Source: JAGXFP01 sp039714535 (GTDB lineage Bacteria; Desulfobacterota; Desulfobulbia; Desulfobulbales; JAGXFP01). From it: a stretch of 31,538 bases of DNA. The notes below the pieces were generated by a model, which did no database searches, was not told where the DNA came from, and saw only the letters and a list, made by a program, of their open reading frames with translations. Location: NCBI GenBank assembly GCA_039714535.1, contig JBDLJC010000041.1, positions 1 to 31,538 of the forward strand, read 5' to 3'. Within the stretch, counting starts at the first letter, position 1; every line of letters begins with the position of its first letter. Position numbers and translations under genes: made by a program. This document shows positions 16,052 through 24,511 of this stretch, piece after piece.

Positions 16052-16355
16052 TCTTTTTCTTCCTGATTCGCTGGGGCAGCCGTTGTTTTTCCAGGGTCAG
16101 ACCGATGGTATCAGACTCGGGTTCGGCAAAGAGGATGGTGTCTTCCAGTTGGAAAACCTCTGCCAGCGCCAAAAAAATCCCGAGTTTTACCGAGGGGTCG
16201 CCAGCCTCCACCCTTTTGATGGTCGAGACCGAGACATCGACCATGGCGGCGGCTTCGGCAATGGTTTTCCGGCGGCGCTTGCGGGCCAGACGCAGGTTAC
16301 GACCAACCTTGAGGACCATTGCAGCTGTTTTGTCTGACGGGGAGAATTGGCTCAT
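16032..16355 (-). CDS. hipB: HipB-type XRE antitoxin and repressor
   Basis: 107 residues. A lambda-repressor-like helix-turn-helix (about residues 18-70) contains KTIAEAAAMVDVSVSTIKRVE, followed by GDPSVKLGIFLALAEVFQL, typical of HipB-like antitoxins. The C-terminus is short and basic (RKKKNER), where HipB proteins contact HipA. I start at the ATG at 16355 because the family begins here and upstream residues in the open frame are not XRE-like. The palindrome at 16363-16382, 7 bases upstream, is the probable operator, so it represses its own transcription with HipA. Confidence 0.9.
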   Translation of the reverse strand: MSQFSPSDKTAAMVLKVGRNLRLARKRRRKTIAEAAAMVDVSVSTIKRVEAGDPSVKLGIFLALAEVFQLEDTILFAEPESDTIGLTLEKQRLPQRIRKKKNERLDF

Positions 16356-16362
16356 ATTTAAA

Positions 16363-16382
16363 CCATTAAGTATCAATAATGG
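16363..16382. promoter_or_regulatory. probable HipB operator
   Basis: CCATTA (16363-16368), 8 bases, TAATGG (16377-16382) form a perfect palindrome just upstream of hipB. The E. coli HipB operator has the same geometry, TATCC-N8-GGATA. A direct repeat ttaagtat (16366-16373 and 16384-16391) overlaps it and may form a second half-site. Confidence 0.6.
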
Positions 16383-16510
16383 CTTAAGTATGACACTTTT
16401 ACTCAGCCCTGACAAATAAATTTTCCACAAAAGGCCTGTTAAAAAAACACACTTGGCGCTGCTGACCAAACACGCAAGAAACTATAACATCGAGAGAAAT
16501 AGGGGAATTC

Positions 16511-16669
16511 ATGATATCCGCAGAAGATGAGACTCCTTTTACTCGCCCTACCCCTCCTACTCGCTTTTCTCTTGCAGATCTCGCCTTGTTCAATAAAGAT
16601 GAGGCATTAATCTGTTATACCATTGATCCCAATATGGTTGGCTTACCGTGCTACGGCAAAAGGTACTAG
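16511..16669 (+). CDS. small ORF upstream of the lipoprotein gene
   Basis: 52 codons beginning MISAEDETPFTRP and ending CYGKRY. AGGGG lies 5 bases before the ATG, and the TAG stop is directly followed by the ATG of the metallo-hydrolase gene, which suggests translational coupling. No family is recognised. It is Thr/Pro-rich at its start with no signal peptide or membrane segment. It may be a leader peptide or a chance frame. Confidence 0.35.
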   Translation: MISAEDETPFTRPTPPTRFSLADLALFNKDEALICYTIDPNMVGLPCYGKRY

Positions 16670-17734
16670 ATGAGAAGAATAATAATTTTATCCTGCATGT
16701 TGGTATTTTTTGCCCTTGCAGGATGTGCAAATTCCAAGACCTCTCTCAGTGAAAAGGATGCCCCTCGGCATCATGCAGAACAAGGGTTTCGTAATCCCCA
16801 TCTTCAAACTGAGAAACGCGGGTTTTTCAAATATTTGAAGATGCGCTATTTCAGCGATGAAGAGTTTGCCGATAATAATGACGTTAAAGATAAAATTCCG
16901 ACAAAGCCTGCCGATCTTAAACAAATACATAATCCGCAGGAGAAACCACAAATTACCTGGATTGGGCATGCGACAATGCTCATTCAATATGAAGGGATAA
17001 ATATCCTCACTGATCCAATCTTTTCTGATCGGGCCTCGCCGGTGAGTTTTGCGGGCCCAAAGCGTTTCAATAAGCCTGCCCTTGAAATCAAAGATCTGCC
17101 TCCGATAGACTTTGTGCTCCTATCGCATAACCATTATGACCATCTGGACCTGCCTTCGGTAAAAGGCATCGGTAATAGCACAATGTGGCTGGTGCCTCTA
17201 GAGAACAGGATATTTTTAGAGGATGCAGGTATTAAAGAAGAGAATATTATCGACTTTGACTGGTGGGACGCCAAACAGTTCCCTAAACTAACGATAACGT
17301 CAACCCCTGCACAGCATTGGTCTGCAAGAAGCCTTTGGGACAGGAATGAATCTTTATGGTCCTCTTGGCTGATACAATATGAAGGCTTCACTGTCTGGTA
17401 CAGCGGTGACACCGGGTATAACCTCTATCAATTCAAGGAGATAGGCAGCAAGCACAAGGACATTGATTTGGCTCTTATATCTATTGGTGCCTATGCGCCC
17501 CGCTGGTTCATGAAGGATATGCATACAAATCCTGAAGAAGCAGTCCAAATCCATCAGGATATCGGCTCGCAATATTCCATTGGTGTGCAGTGGGGGACCT
17601 TTGTGCTCTCAGCCGAACCTTTAAATGAGCCGCCAATAAAACTGAAAGAAGCCCTGGAAAAGAAGGGTATTTCACCAAAGGAATTTGAAACAATCAAAAT
17701 TGGTGAAACCAAAATACTCAACTTGAAAAAATAA
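16670..17734 (+). CDS. metallo-beta-lactamase-fold lipoprotein, NAPE-PLD-like
   Basis: A 354-residue metal-dependent hydrolase. Residues 1-19 are a lipoprotein signal ending in LAGC (lipidated Cys19), so it is likely anchored in the outer or inner membrane facing the periplasm. The metallo-hydrolase fold follows: WIGHATMLI (97-105), TDPIFSDRASP, the metal motif SHNHYDH (His153, His155, Asp157, His158), PAQHWSAR, YSGDTGY and MHTNPEEAV, all in family order. The WIGHAT and PAQHWS motifs match the N-acyl-phosphatidylethanolamine phospholipase D-like/RomA branch, which suggests a lipid or phosphodiester substrate. The start has AAGG 6 bases upstream. All metal ligands are present. Confidence 0.9.
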   Translation: MRRIIILSCMLVFFALAGCANSKTSLSEKDAPRHHAEQGFRNPHLQTEKRGFFKYLKMRYFSDEEFADNNDVKDKIPTKPADLKQIHNPQEKPQITWIGHATMLIQYEGINILTDPIFSDRASPVSFAGPKRFNKPALEIKDLPPIDFVLLSHNHYDHLDLPSVKGIGNSTMWLVPLENRIFLEDAGIKEENIIDFDWWDAKQFPKLTITSTPAQHWSARSLWDRNESLWSSWLIQYEGFTVWYSGDTGYNLYQFKEIGSKHKDIDLALISIGAYAPRWFMKDMHTNPEEAVQIHQDIGSQYSIGVQWGTFVLSAEPLNEPPIKLKEALEKKGISPKEFETIKIGETKILNLKK

Positions 17735-18144
17735 ACGCCCTTACACTATCAAAAAGTAAGAACCCGATCGCTTTTGACTATTAATTCATACAAATCATTC
17801 TGACTACCGCGACTGCATGAAATAAAAGGGGTTAAATAAAAGGGGTCAGCGCAAAATTAAGCCCTGAGGTTCCACCATTTCAACGTACGATCTGCACCAA
17901 TCTCTCTAAAAAAGGGCTTTTTAGCCGACAACCCTAACCGAACTTACCCCCTGCTACTTGACCACATTCCCATAAGAAATCAAATAGGTATGTTCCATGA
18001 CCGAAAAAATTGAGGCTGGCGACTGACGCGGGGTGCTAAAATTGTACATCTAAGGGTAGAATAGGCCTTGGCTAACCTGACATAATTCGATTAGCTGCTG
18101 GTTTATTCCCGAACATGGTTTTTCGCATACAAAAGGATCTTGCT
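17735..18144. other. intergenic region with dispersed repeats
   Basis: No gene is seen in 410 bases. aataaaagggg occurs at 17821-17831 and 17835-17845, related in inverse orientation to the 13-mer pair at 2247-2272. AAAAGGAT before 18145 is the ribosome site of the AsmA-like gene. The promoter for that gene should lie here, but I cannot place it. Confidence 0.5.
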
Positions 18145-20670
18145 ATGAAATGGTTAGGTATCCTCGTCGGCATCCTTGTCGTTCTGTTTGCCGTGGTTTA
18201 TGGGCTGCTGTTTACGGCGGCTGGCAATGCCCTCATCACCCCGGTCATCGAAAACAAGATCAACAGGGCAACCGCCCTGCAGACAAGCCTGGAAAGGTTT
18301 GAGCTGCGGCCCGGCCGCTTTGCAATGACGCTGGTGCTTAGTCCGGGCAATAGCTGCGAAGCCGAAGGGGAGTTTGGCCTTTTCAGTCAGCAACTGACCG
18401 CGACCTATAGCGTTTTGTTAGCTGACCTGACTACCCTGCAACCACTGACCAAGACCACGCTGTACGGCACGTTGCAGACAACAGGGACGGTCACCGGGAG
18501 TTTCAACGATCTGCTCATTGCCGGTTCCAGCGCTATTGCCGCCGGCAAGACGACCTATTCGGTGCAGCTGCTCTCTTTCAACCCCGGTGCCATCCAGGCG
18601 TCCATCACCGATGCCAAGGCCGCACAACTGCTGCAACTGCTCGGCAAAAAACCTTTCAGCACCGCCAACCTCTCGTTGGAGATAGACCTCAAAAGCATCA
18701 AGCCGCAGGCCATGGCTGGCGAGGTGGTTCTCACCGTCAGCAAGGGCACGATCGATACGGCGCTGATGAAAAAGGAATTTGACCTGACCCTGCCGGAAAC
18801 CTCGTATGCCATGCAGGCCACCAGCCACCTGGAAGGGCGGGAGATCAGCTATAGGGTGAGCCTCGAATCCAACCTTGCCCACCTCCTCTCGGAGGGCACG
18901 GTGGAGCCGGAATCGTGGCAGACGGATCTGAACTACAACGTCGATATTGCCAAACTTGAACTGCTCAAACCGCTGACCAACTCCCCGCTGCGCGGCCCCT
19001 TGAAGACCTCGGGCACAGTCAAGGGCGATCGCCAGAAAATGACCATCTCCGGCACCTCCGACCTTGCCGCCAGCCAGACCAATTACGACGTTACCCTAGC
19101 GGAATTTAAGGCCAAGCAGGTCCTGGCCAGGATGAACAATGGCAAGCTCGACAAGCTCCTCTCGATGGTGGGGCAACCGGCAGCGGCAAAGGGCCGTCTC
19201 GATGTTGAGCTGACCCTCACCGACCTTGACCCGGACAATCTCAAAGGACGGGCTGAGGTCAAAATAAGCCAGGGCGCCCTGGTCCGTGCCGTGTTCAAGA
19301 AGGAGTATGACCTTGCCCTGCCCCAAGCAGCGTTCAGCTACGGTTTACAGGCGCAACTCCAAGGCCGGGACATCACCTTTACGACGCTCCTTGACTCGCC
19401 CCTTGCCAAAATCGGTTCCGAGGGCAGCCTTGTCCCCAAGACCATGGCCATGGACCTGAGTTATCACGTTGATATTGCCAAGCTTGAAGTGCTGCAGCCG
19501 TTTACCGGCACAGCGCTGCGGGGGCCGCTGAAATTGAAGGGCACGGCAAAAGGCGACCGGAAGTTACTGAATATTGCCGGGGCAAGCGACCTGGCCGGCA
19601 GCGCCACCACCTTTCAGGCCGGGCTCAACGATTTTGCGCTTGCCACGATCACGGCGAAAATTAATAATCTACAGCTTGGCCGCGCCCTGGCCATGCTGGC
19701 ACAACCCCACTATGGCGACGGGATGCTCAATGCCGAGGTCAACATCCTTGCTGCCAAGGCCGGTGAGCTCAAGGGGAGCATCACCTCCGAGATCAGCAAG
19801 GGAGTGCTTGACGGCAAGGTGATCGCCGCCGAGTTTGCCCTTGGCGCTCTGCCCGCCACCACCTTCACCGCCAAGACCAAAACCACCCTGGCCGGCTCAT
19901 TCATTGACACGGCAACCACCCTCAACTCGTCGCTGCTGACCCTGAAGATGCAGCGGACGCGTTACGATCTAAAAAACGAGCTTCTGACCAGCGATTACCA
20001 GGCCGACATCCCCGACCTTGACCGCATGTTTTTTGTCACCGGCCGGCACCTCAAAGGCGCCATGACCGTTAAAGGGGAGCTGAAAAATGGCAAACACCTC
20101 GAGCTTACGGCCCACGCCGACACCTTGGGCGGCCGTCTCGATGTTACAGTCCGCGACGACGACGTCCATGCCGACATCAAAAAAATCCAGTCCCTTGAAG
20201 CCTTGAAGATGCTGATCTACCCGGAGATCTTGGTCTCTTCCCTGGACGGCACCCTTGACTACAATCTTAAAGAGAAAAGGGGGGTCTTTGTCGCCAATCT
20301 CAGTGACGGCAAATTCACGCGCAATATCATGCTCGACCTTATCCTGCAGCTGGCCGGAACCGACCTTTACAAAGAGCGCTTCACCGGCACCCTGCACAGC
20401 AAGATCAACCAGGAACTGATCACCTCCGACCTTGACCTGCGAGCAAACAAATCGTCTATCATCGGCAAAAAGACAACCCTCAATTCCAAAACCAAGCAGG
20501 TCAAAGCCAAACTCGATGTCCTGGCCAACAACAATCCCATCGGCGTTACCATCAAGGGCAACATCGACAAACCGAGCGTCAAACTCGACACCTCCGCCCT
20601 TATCAAAAAAGAGGTGGACAAGCTCATCGAAAAAGAGATCAACAAACTACTGAAAGACCTTTTCAAGTGA
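18145..20670 (+). CDS. AsmA-like membrane-anchored protein with three internal repeats
   Basis: About 841 residues from the ATG at 18145, chosen for its AAAAGGAT ribosome site; an upstream ATG at 18115 would add ten residues. One N-terminal membrane helix (WLGILVGILVVLFAVVYGLLF) anchors a large periplasmic part. Three repeats of about 200 residues begin near LLADLTTLQPLTKTTLYG, VDIAKLELLKPLTNSPLRG and VDIAKLEVLQPFTGTALRG, each followed by a GxxKGDR-type turn, a SDLA segment and a basic SKG strand. The C-terminus has the AsmA-like ...GTLDYNLKEKRG...LDLILQLAGTDLY region and ends in a Lys-rich helix. AsmA/TamB-like proteins form long beta grooves carrying lipids between membranes. A lipid-related lipoprotein gene lies just upstream on the same strand. 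Confidence 0.8.
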   Translation: MKWLGILVGILVVLFAVVYGLLFTAAGNALITPVIENKINRATALQTSLERFELRPGRFAMTLVLSPGNSCEAEGEFGLFSQQLTATYSVLLADLTTLQPLTKTTLYGTLQTTGTVTGSFNDLLIAGSSAIAAGKTTYSVQLLSFNPGAIQASITDAKAAQLLQLLGKKPFSTANLSLEIDLKSIKPQAMAGEVVLTVSKGTIDTALMKKEFDLTLPETSYAMQATSHLEGREISYRVSLESNLAHLLSEGTVEPESWQTDLNYNVDIAKLELLKPLTNSPLRGPLKTSGTVKGDRQKMTISGTSDLAASQTNYDVTLAEFKAKQVLARMNNGKLDKLLSMVGQPAAAKGRLDVELTLTDLDPDNLKGRAEVKISQGALVRAVFKKEYDLALPQAAFSYGLQAQLQGRDITFTTLLDSPLAKIGSEGSLVPKTMAMDLSYHVDIAKLEVLQPFTGTALRGPLKLKGTAKGDRKLLNIAGASDLAGSATTFQAGLNDFALATITAKINNLQLGRALAMLAQPHYGDGMLNAEVNILAAKAGELKGSITSEISKGVLDGKVIAAEFALGALPATTFTAKTKTTLAGSFIDTATTLNSSLLTLKMQRTRYDLKNELLTSDYQADIPDLDRMFFVTGRHLKGAMTVKGELKNGKHLELTAHADTLGGRLDVTVRDDDVHADIKKIQSLEALKMLIYPEILVSSLDGTLDYNLKEKRGVFVANLSDGKFTRNIMLDLILQLAGTDLYKERFTGTLHSKINQELITSDLDLRANKSSIIGKKTTLNSKTKQVKAKLDVLANNNPIGVTIKGNIDKPSVKLDTSALIKKEVDKLIEKEINKLLKDLFK

Positions 20671-20970
20671 GCGAAAAAAAGGATGCCAGTAATTAAATCG
20701 TCCGTTTTATTGGGGGAACCTCAATCTTAACCATATGCACCAAGAGCAAGTTAACATTATTCCTGAACATATCTCCATCCAACTAATTCCAAAATCAAAA
20801 GCAGATAATGTATACTCCATCTTGACGCTATGGTGTTGAGTGGCTCCTCAAAAAATCTGAAATTTTTTATACCTTTCATAAAAGGGAGGGGGGGGGAGTC
20901 CCAGGCCTCCGGGTTTTACTTAATCATTGTTTCTTTTGATCAAAACCATATTCAATAAGGGGTTCGTCAG
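20671..20970. other. intergenic region with first G-tract repeat
   Basis: 300 bases without a gene. Features are the 28-bp repeat at 20888-20915 and AAGGGG at 20957-20962, a possible ribosome site for the following gene. Confidence 0.5.
20888..20915 (+). repeat. G-tract repeat, copy 1
   Basis: Nine G residues followed by agtcccaggcctccgggtt. It matches 23683-23710 at 27 of 28 positions in the same orientation. The two copies flank 2.8 kb holding the 519-residue gene, the HTH remnant and the 160-residue gene. Function unknown. Confidence 0.7.
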
Positions 20971-22530
20971 GTGGGGATGAAAGATCTAAAAGAAGAAAGA
21001 TTTGGCAAGCTCCGTGTTATTCAATTTGCAGGCAGGGACAAAAGAGGGCCATTATGGGAATGCCTTTGTGATTGCGGGAACACCAAAATTGTTACCGCAA
21101 GAACCCTGCTTTCAGGTTGTTCAAACTCTTGTGGCTGTCTAGCTGGGAAATATGCCGAAAGCCTCATTGGTAGGAGATTTGGCCGCTTGGTTGTTGTTGA
21201 GCAACTTGAAAGTATTGTGACAAAATCTGGAAAAAAAGCGCTCTGGCTCTGTAAGTGCGACTGTGGAAACACTACTGCTATTCGTGGATGTCACCTTCGG
21301 AAAAAAAATTACACCCGATCATGTGGCTGCCTTAAGGGGCAAAGGTGTCCTGAGGACCTGTCAGGGGAAAAATTTGGCAGACTGACAGTCGTTAAACTCT
21401 TGGGGCGACCGAAAAACAGGAAGGTTAACTATTGGCTATGCAAATGCGAATGCGGAAACGAGCATATTGCTAATCCGACAAGCTTAAAAAATGGCAACAC
21501 TACCTCATGCGGGTGCTGGGCAGCCGAAATCCGAACAAAACACGGGATGACTGGCTCAAAAATTTATTATGTCTGGGCAGCGATGAAGCAACGGTGCACA
21601 AACCCAAACAACAAAGATTATAAATCCTATGGTGGCAGAGGCATAACCATTTGCAAACAATGGTTTGATTTTAAAAAATTTTATGAGGATATGGGGGAGC
21701 CATCGCAGGAGGGCTATACTCTGGAGCGGATTGATAACGATAAAGGGTATTGTCCAGAGAACTGCTCATGGGTTTCACGCAAGGAACAGGCCAACAATCG
21801 CAAGACAAATCACCAGCTTGAACTGGATGGGGAAGTAAAAACTATAAAAGAATGGAGTGAGATTACCGGACTGGACCACAGGCTTATTATCAGTAGAGTT
21901 CAGAGGGGATATACTGTTAAAAAAGCTTTATCCATGCCTCCTCGACCAGTCCCCTATCGAAAGGACAGCTTAATCGTCTGGCAGAAAATGATAAACCGCT
22001 GCACAAATATGAACGACCAAGATTATCCAAATTATGGAGGACGTGGAGTCAAAGTTGCTGAAAGGTGGTTGAACAGTTTTGGCAAATTTTGTGGGGATAT
22101 GGGGCCCCGCCCAAAAGGTGCCAGCCTCAACAGAATCGACAACGATAAAGACTATACGCCTCAAAACTGCAGATGGGCAGACGTTAAAGAGCAAGCTAAT
22201 AATAAACGATCCAATCGCTATATTACCTATAACAATGTCACTCTCACGTTACAGCAATGGAGCAGAAAAACTGGCTTGCGGCGCGAGATGATCGCGAGAA
22301 GGTTAAATAGTGGGTGGTCAGAGGAAGATGCTCTGCCCCCCCCCCCAATTCATGCCAAAATATATGTTAACTGGCATGGCAAAAGGATGACCCTGAGAGA
22401 ACTCAGTGATCTTACCGGGGTATCTCCAGCCAAAATTAACGGAAGGATTAAAAGTGGCTGGCCCTTAGAAGCCGCAGTGCTCGGAAGAAAAATGCTCCAA
22501 AAAAATAGCCCCCTAGCAAATTCCACTTAA
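20971..22530 (+). CDS. multi-zinc-ribbon protein with phage/homing-endonuclease-like modules
   Basis: 519 residues, a mosaic of repeats. Three zinc ribbons (about 10-57, 69-121, 134-183) each open with FGKL/FGRL and have a CxCDCGN/CxCECGN pair and a closing SCGC. Two copies of a YGGRG module follow (about 191-280 and 333-415), each with W..M..RC, YGGRG, W..F..F..DMG, a RIDND motif, Y.P.NC.W and EQ.NN. This module is common in phages and resembles an HNH-type endonuclease lacking obvious catalytic histidines. Between and after them are three NUMOD-like helix-turn-helix segments (282-322, 418-455, 463-508). I infer a DNA-binding protein, perhaps a homing-type nuclease. The start is GTG at 20971; an ATG at 20977 is equally plausible. 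Confidence 0.65.
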   Translation: MGMKDLKEERFGKLRVIQFAGRDKRGPLWECLCDCGNTKIVTARTLLSGCSNSCGCLAGKYAESLIGRRFGRLVVVEQLESIVTKSGKKALWLCKCDCGNTTAIRGCHLRKKNYTRSCGCLKGQRCPEDLSGEKFGRLTVVKLLGRPKNRKVNYWLCKCECGNEHIANPTSLKNGNTTSCGCWAAEIRTKHGMTGSKIYYVWAAMKQRCTNPNNKDYKSYGGRGITICKQWFDFKKFYEDMGEPSQEGYTLERIDNDKGYCPENCSWVSRKEQANNRKTNHQLELDGEVKTIKEWSEITGLDHRLIISRVQRGYTVKKALSMPPRPVPYRKDSLIVWQKMINRCTNMNDQDYPNYGGRGVKVAERWLNSFGKFCGDMGPRPKGASLNRIDNDKDYTPQNCRWADVKEQANNKRSNRYITYNNVTLTLQQWSRKTGLRREMIARRLNSGWSEEDALPPPPIHAKIYVNWHGKRMTLRELSDLTGVSPAKINGRIKSGWPLEAAVLGRKMLQKNSPLANST

Positions 22531-22830
22531 TTTTAAACGGCTACTTGGACCTAAAGGCGTTCTCGCAAGCCAACCTCGCTAACTTTTACAAAAATTGCAG
22601 GGACACCCATACTGAATTTTCCCTTACTTCACTAGCCACTGTCCACTGTTCTGGCTACCCTACCGCAAAAACCTTTTTTCACCCTTCAACTTGGCGATAT
22701 CCCGCTTAATGTTCTTGCTTCTGACCTGACAGTGCTCGGCAAGTTGGGCAATGAATTTTGGGGCTGCCCTTGCTATCCCAAGTGAACCGAGACAATTTCA
22801 TTATAACGGCTTAATGGAGGTTTTCTCACA
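22531..22830. other. intergenic region with repeat and HTH remnant
   Basis: 300 bases with no intact gene. It contains the dispersed repeat at 22591-22619 and the helix-turn-helix remnant at 22660-22790. Confidence 0.5.
22660..22790 (-). pseudogene. remnant of a winged-helix C-terminus
   Basis: A minus-strand frame ending at TAG (22660-22662) reads KFIAQLAEHCQVRSKNIKRD then IAKLKGEKRFLR. It matches the terminal winged helix (I..LA...VS.RTIKRDI..LK) of Fic-type or AlbA-type ATPase/transcription proteins. No start codon or upstream domain remains, and the frame is lost beyond about 22790. I read it as the 3' scar of a deleted regulatory gene. Confidence 0.5.
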
Positions 22831-23313
22831 TCACCAATCATCTTCATCATACTCTTGGTGAAAAGAAACTGAACGTATATTGGCGTGGCCCCTGTACAAA
22901 GCATGACCCTGCATTGCTATATATCTATACCTTTCAGCACCAAGCATAGAGATGATTACCGGCAATATATCAATAGGAAACCAGGCGCTTCCGTCTCTTA
23001 GCTTGCCACGGACAGTAAGAGTGCCAACCGCTTTGGGCTTGTATTCGTCATACTTCACTGGATCAGTTAAGCAAGGAGTGATATCGCGATCTCCATAAAC
23101 AGAAATTGAGACAGCTTTCTCTTCAATTTTTCCCGGCTGTATAAATTTACCAGAAATTTTAACACTGGCGTGCTCCCAGAAAGGTCCATCAATAATGTCC
23201 TTGTTAAAATTGACACCGAAGAAGTAAGGCGCTTCCCAGCTATCTATTTCAATAATGTAGAGTTCAAATTCTTTTTTAGGCTGTCTTACTTTTCGCCTCT
23301 TCTTGTTCGCCAT
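22831..23313 (-). CDS. hypothetical protein
   Basis: 160 residues; no family recognised. A basic N-terminus (MANKKRRKVRQPKK) is followed by a predicted beta-rich body (ELYIIEIDSW, VKISGKFI, AVSISVYGDRD, VGTLTVRGKL), an aliphatic helix (DILPVIISMLG) and an acidic C-terminus (EYDEDDW). The start at 23313 has GGAG 8 bases upstream; an in-frame ATG 7 codons earlier lacks such support. Neither a signal peptide nor a membrane span is evident. It lies alone, opposite in strand to its neighbours, inside the segment flanked by the G-tract repeats. Confidence 0.6.
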   Translation of the reverse strand: MANKKRRKVRQPKKEFELYIIEIDSWEAPYFFGVNFNKDIIDGPFWEHASVKISGKFIQPGKIEEKAVSISVYGDRDITPCLTDPVKYDEYKPKAVGTLTVRGKLRDGSAWFPIDILPVIISMLGAERYRYIAMQGHALYRGHANIRSVSFHQEYDEDDW

Positions 23314-23968
23314 ATTATTTTCTCCACCAAACAACCTACTTAATGTCAGAAAACTGATATTAAACTATGCCATCAAAAGGCTCCAAAAGGTAGCATACTC
23401 TGCCTCCCGCCAAAACAGGTCATTACGTCCTCTAGTGCATGTTCTTGGGCTTAAAATTGAATATCCCGCGTTCATGACTCATTGACAATCTTAACCAGAT
23501 TGCACGACGCGCAGGTTAACCTTCCTGAGTATCTCCACTCGATTTTACTCAGGAACTGGCCGCAAGATGCTCTTGCAAACCATGCAAACAAAGACTTGAC
23601 ATGGCTTACCCCCCAGACCCCGCTGTATTTTGAAGATCAGGATGGATTTTGTTGAAATATTTTAGAGGGTGCATATTGAGGTGGGGGGGGGAGTCCCAAG
23701 CCTCCGGGTTCTTGTGCGATGCCCTGAGATGGAGTGGCCCTGCCCTCTGATCAGTCAGTCGGGCCAGGTCAAGAGAGCAAGGAACAGCCAGGCGACCAAG
23801 GATAGACCATTACGATCCGGGCTTCCCCCTGTCCATCAAGGTACACCTTAATAGACTGGCCCTCTAACACGTCTAACAAGGTGGTTTTCGCTATTGTTTG
23901 ACACTGATTCCAAGAACCTCAAAAGGTATATAGACACCGTCAACTCAAAACCTAATCAGGAGATCATC
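23314..23968. other. intergenic region with second G-tract repeat
   Basis: About 650 bases without a credible gene. It holds the G-tract repeat at 23683-23710 and a ttaacc/ggttaa inverted repeat (23491-23496 and 23514-23519). A resolvase recombination site could lie in the last 150 bases upstream of the resolvase, but I cannot delimit one. Confidence 0.45.
23683..23710 (+). repeat. G-tract repeat, copy 2
   Basis: Nine G residues followed by agtcccaagcctccgggtt; 27 of 28 identical to 20888-20915, same orientation. It ends the 2.8-kb segment bracketed by the pair. Confidence 0.7.
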
Positions 23969-24511
23969 ATGGCCGGCCAGACCGTTGCATACATCAGGGC
24001 ACCCACCACCGACCAGAACACCGAGCGCAGCTCCCCGACCTCGCTGCCGATCGCATCTTTACCGAAAAGGTCAGTGCCAAGGATCGTGACCGCCCCCAGC
24101 TCAAGGAGTCTAGCCTACCTGCACCAGGGTGACGAGCTCCACGTTCATTCCATCGATCGCCTGGCCAGGAACCTGCGCGACCTTGAGGACATCTTCGCCG
24201 AAGTCCTGCACTGTGGCGCCACCATCCGCTTCCATAAGGAGGGCCTGATCTTCTCAGGCGGAGACTCACCCTTCCAGGTGTTGCAGCTCCAGATCATTGG
24301 TGCTGTGGCGCAGTTTGAAAGGGCCTTGATCAGGGAACGGCAACGGGAAGGGATTGAAGCAGCCAAGAAGGACGGCAAGCATCTTGGCCGCCGAGCCAGC
24401 CTCACCAAGGATCAGGTGGCCGAGATCCGTAGGCGTAAGGATGAATCCAAGGCCGGGCTGGCCAAAGAGTTTAAAGTCTGCCGGTAAACAATCTACGCCG
24501 CCCTGGCGTGA
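23969..24511 (+). pseudogene. decayed serine recombinase (resolvase family)
   Basis: A small resolvase/invertase gene of about 180 codons with several lesions. It starts QTVAYIRAPTTDQNTER, where the usual RVST is replaced by RAPT, so the catalytic Ser is lost. A one-base deletion near 24028 shifts the frame; the normal sequence LAADRIFTEKVSAKDRDRPQ can be read in the other frame. A one-base insertion near 24109 restores it at LAYLHQGDELHVHSIDRLAR. The catalytic-domain remainder (IDRLARNLRDLEDI, GAVAQFERALIRERQREGI) and most of the C-terminal HTH are present, but a TAA at 24485-24487 cuts off the last seven codons (TIYAALA then TGA). AGGAG precedes the ATG. It cannot be active; it shows a transposon once lay here. 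Confidence 0.85.

Noticed and set aside
15290..16066. Plus-strand open frame of 258 codons
   Set aside because: Antisense to hipA, which has all kinase motifs; the frame is a by-product of GC-rich codon use.
16356..16469. Longer hipB start at 16469
   Set aside because: It would place the operator palindrome inside the gene and add residues unlike XRE antitoxins.
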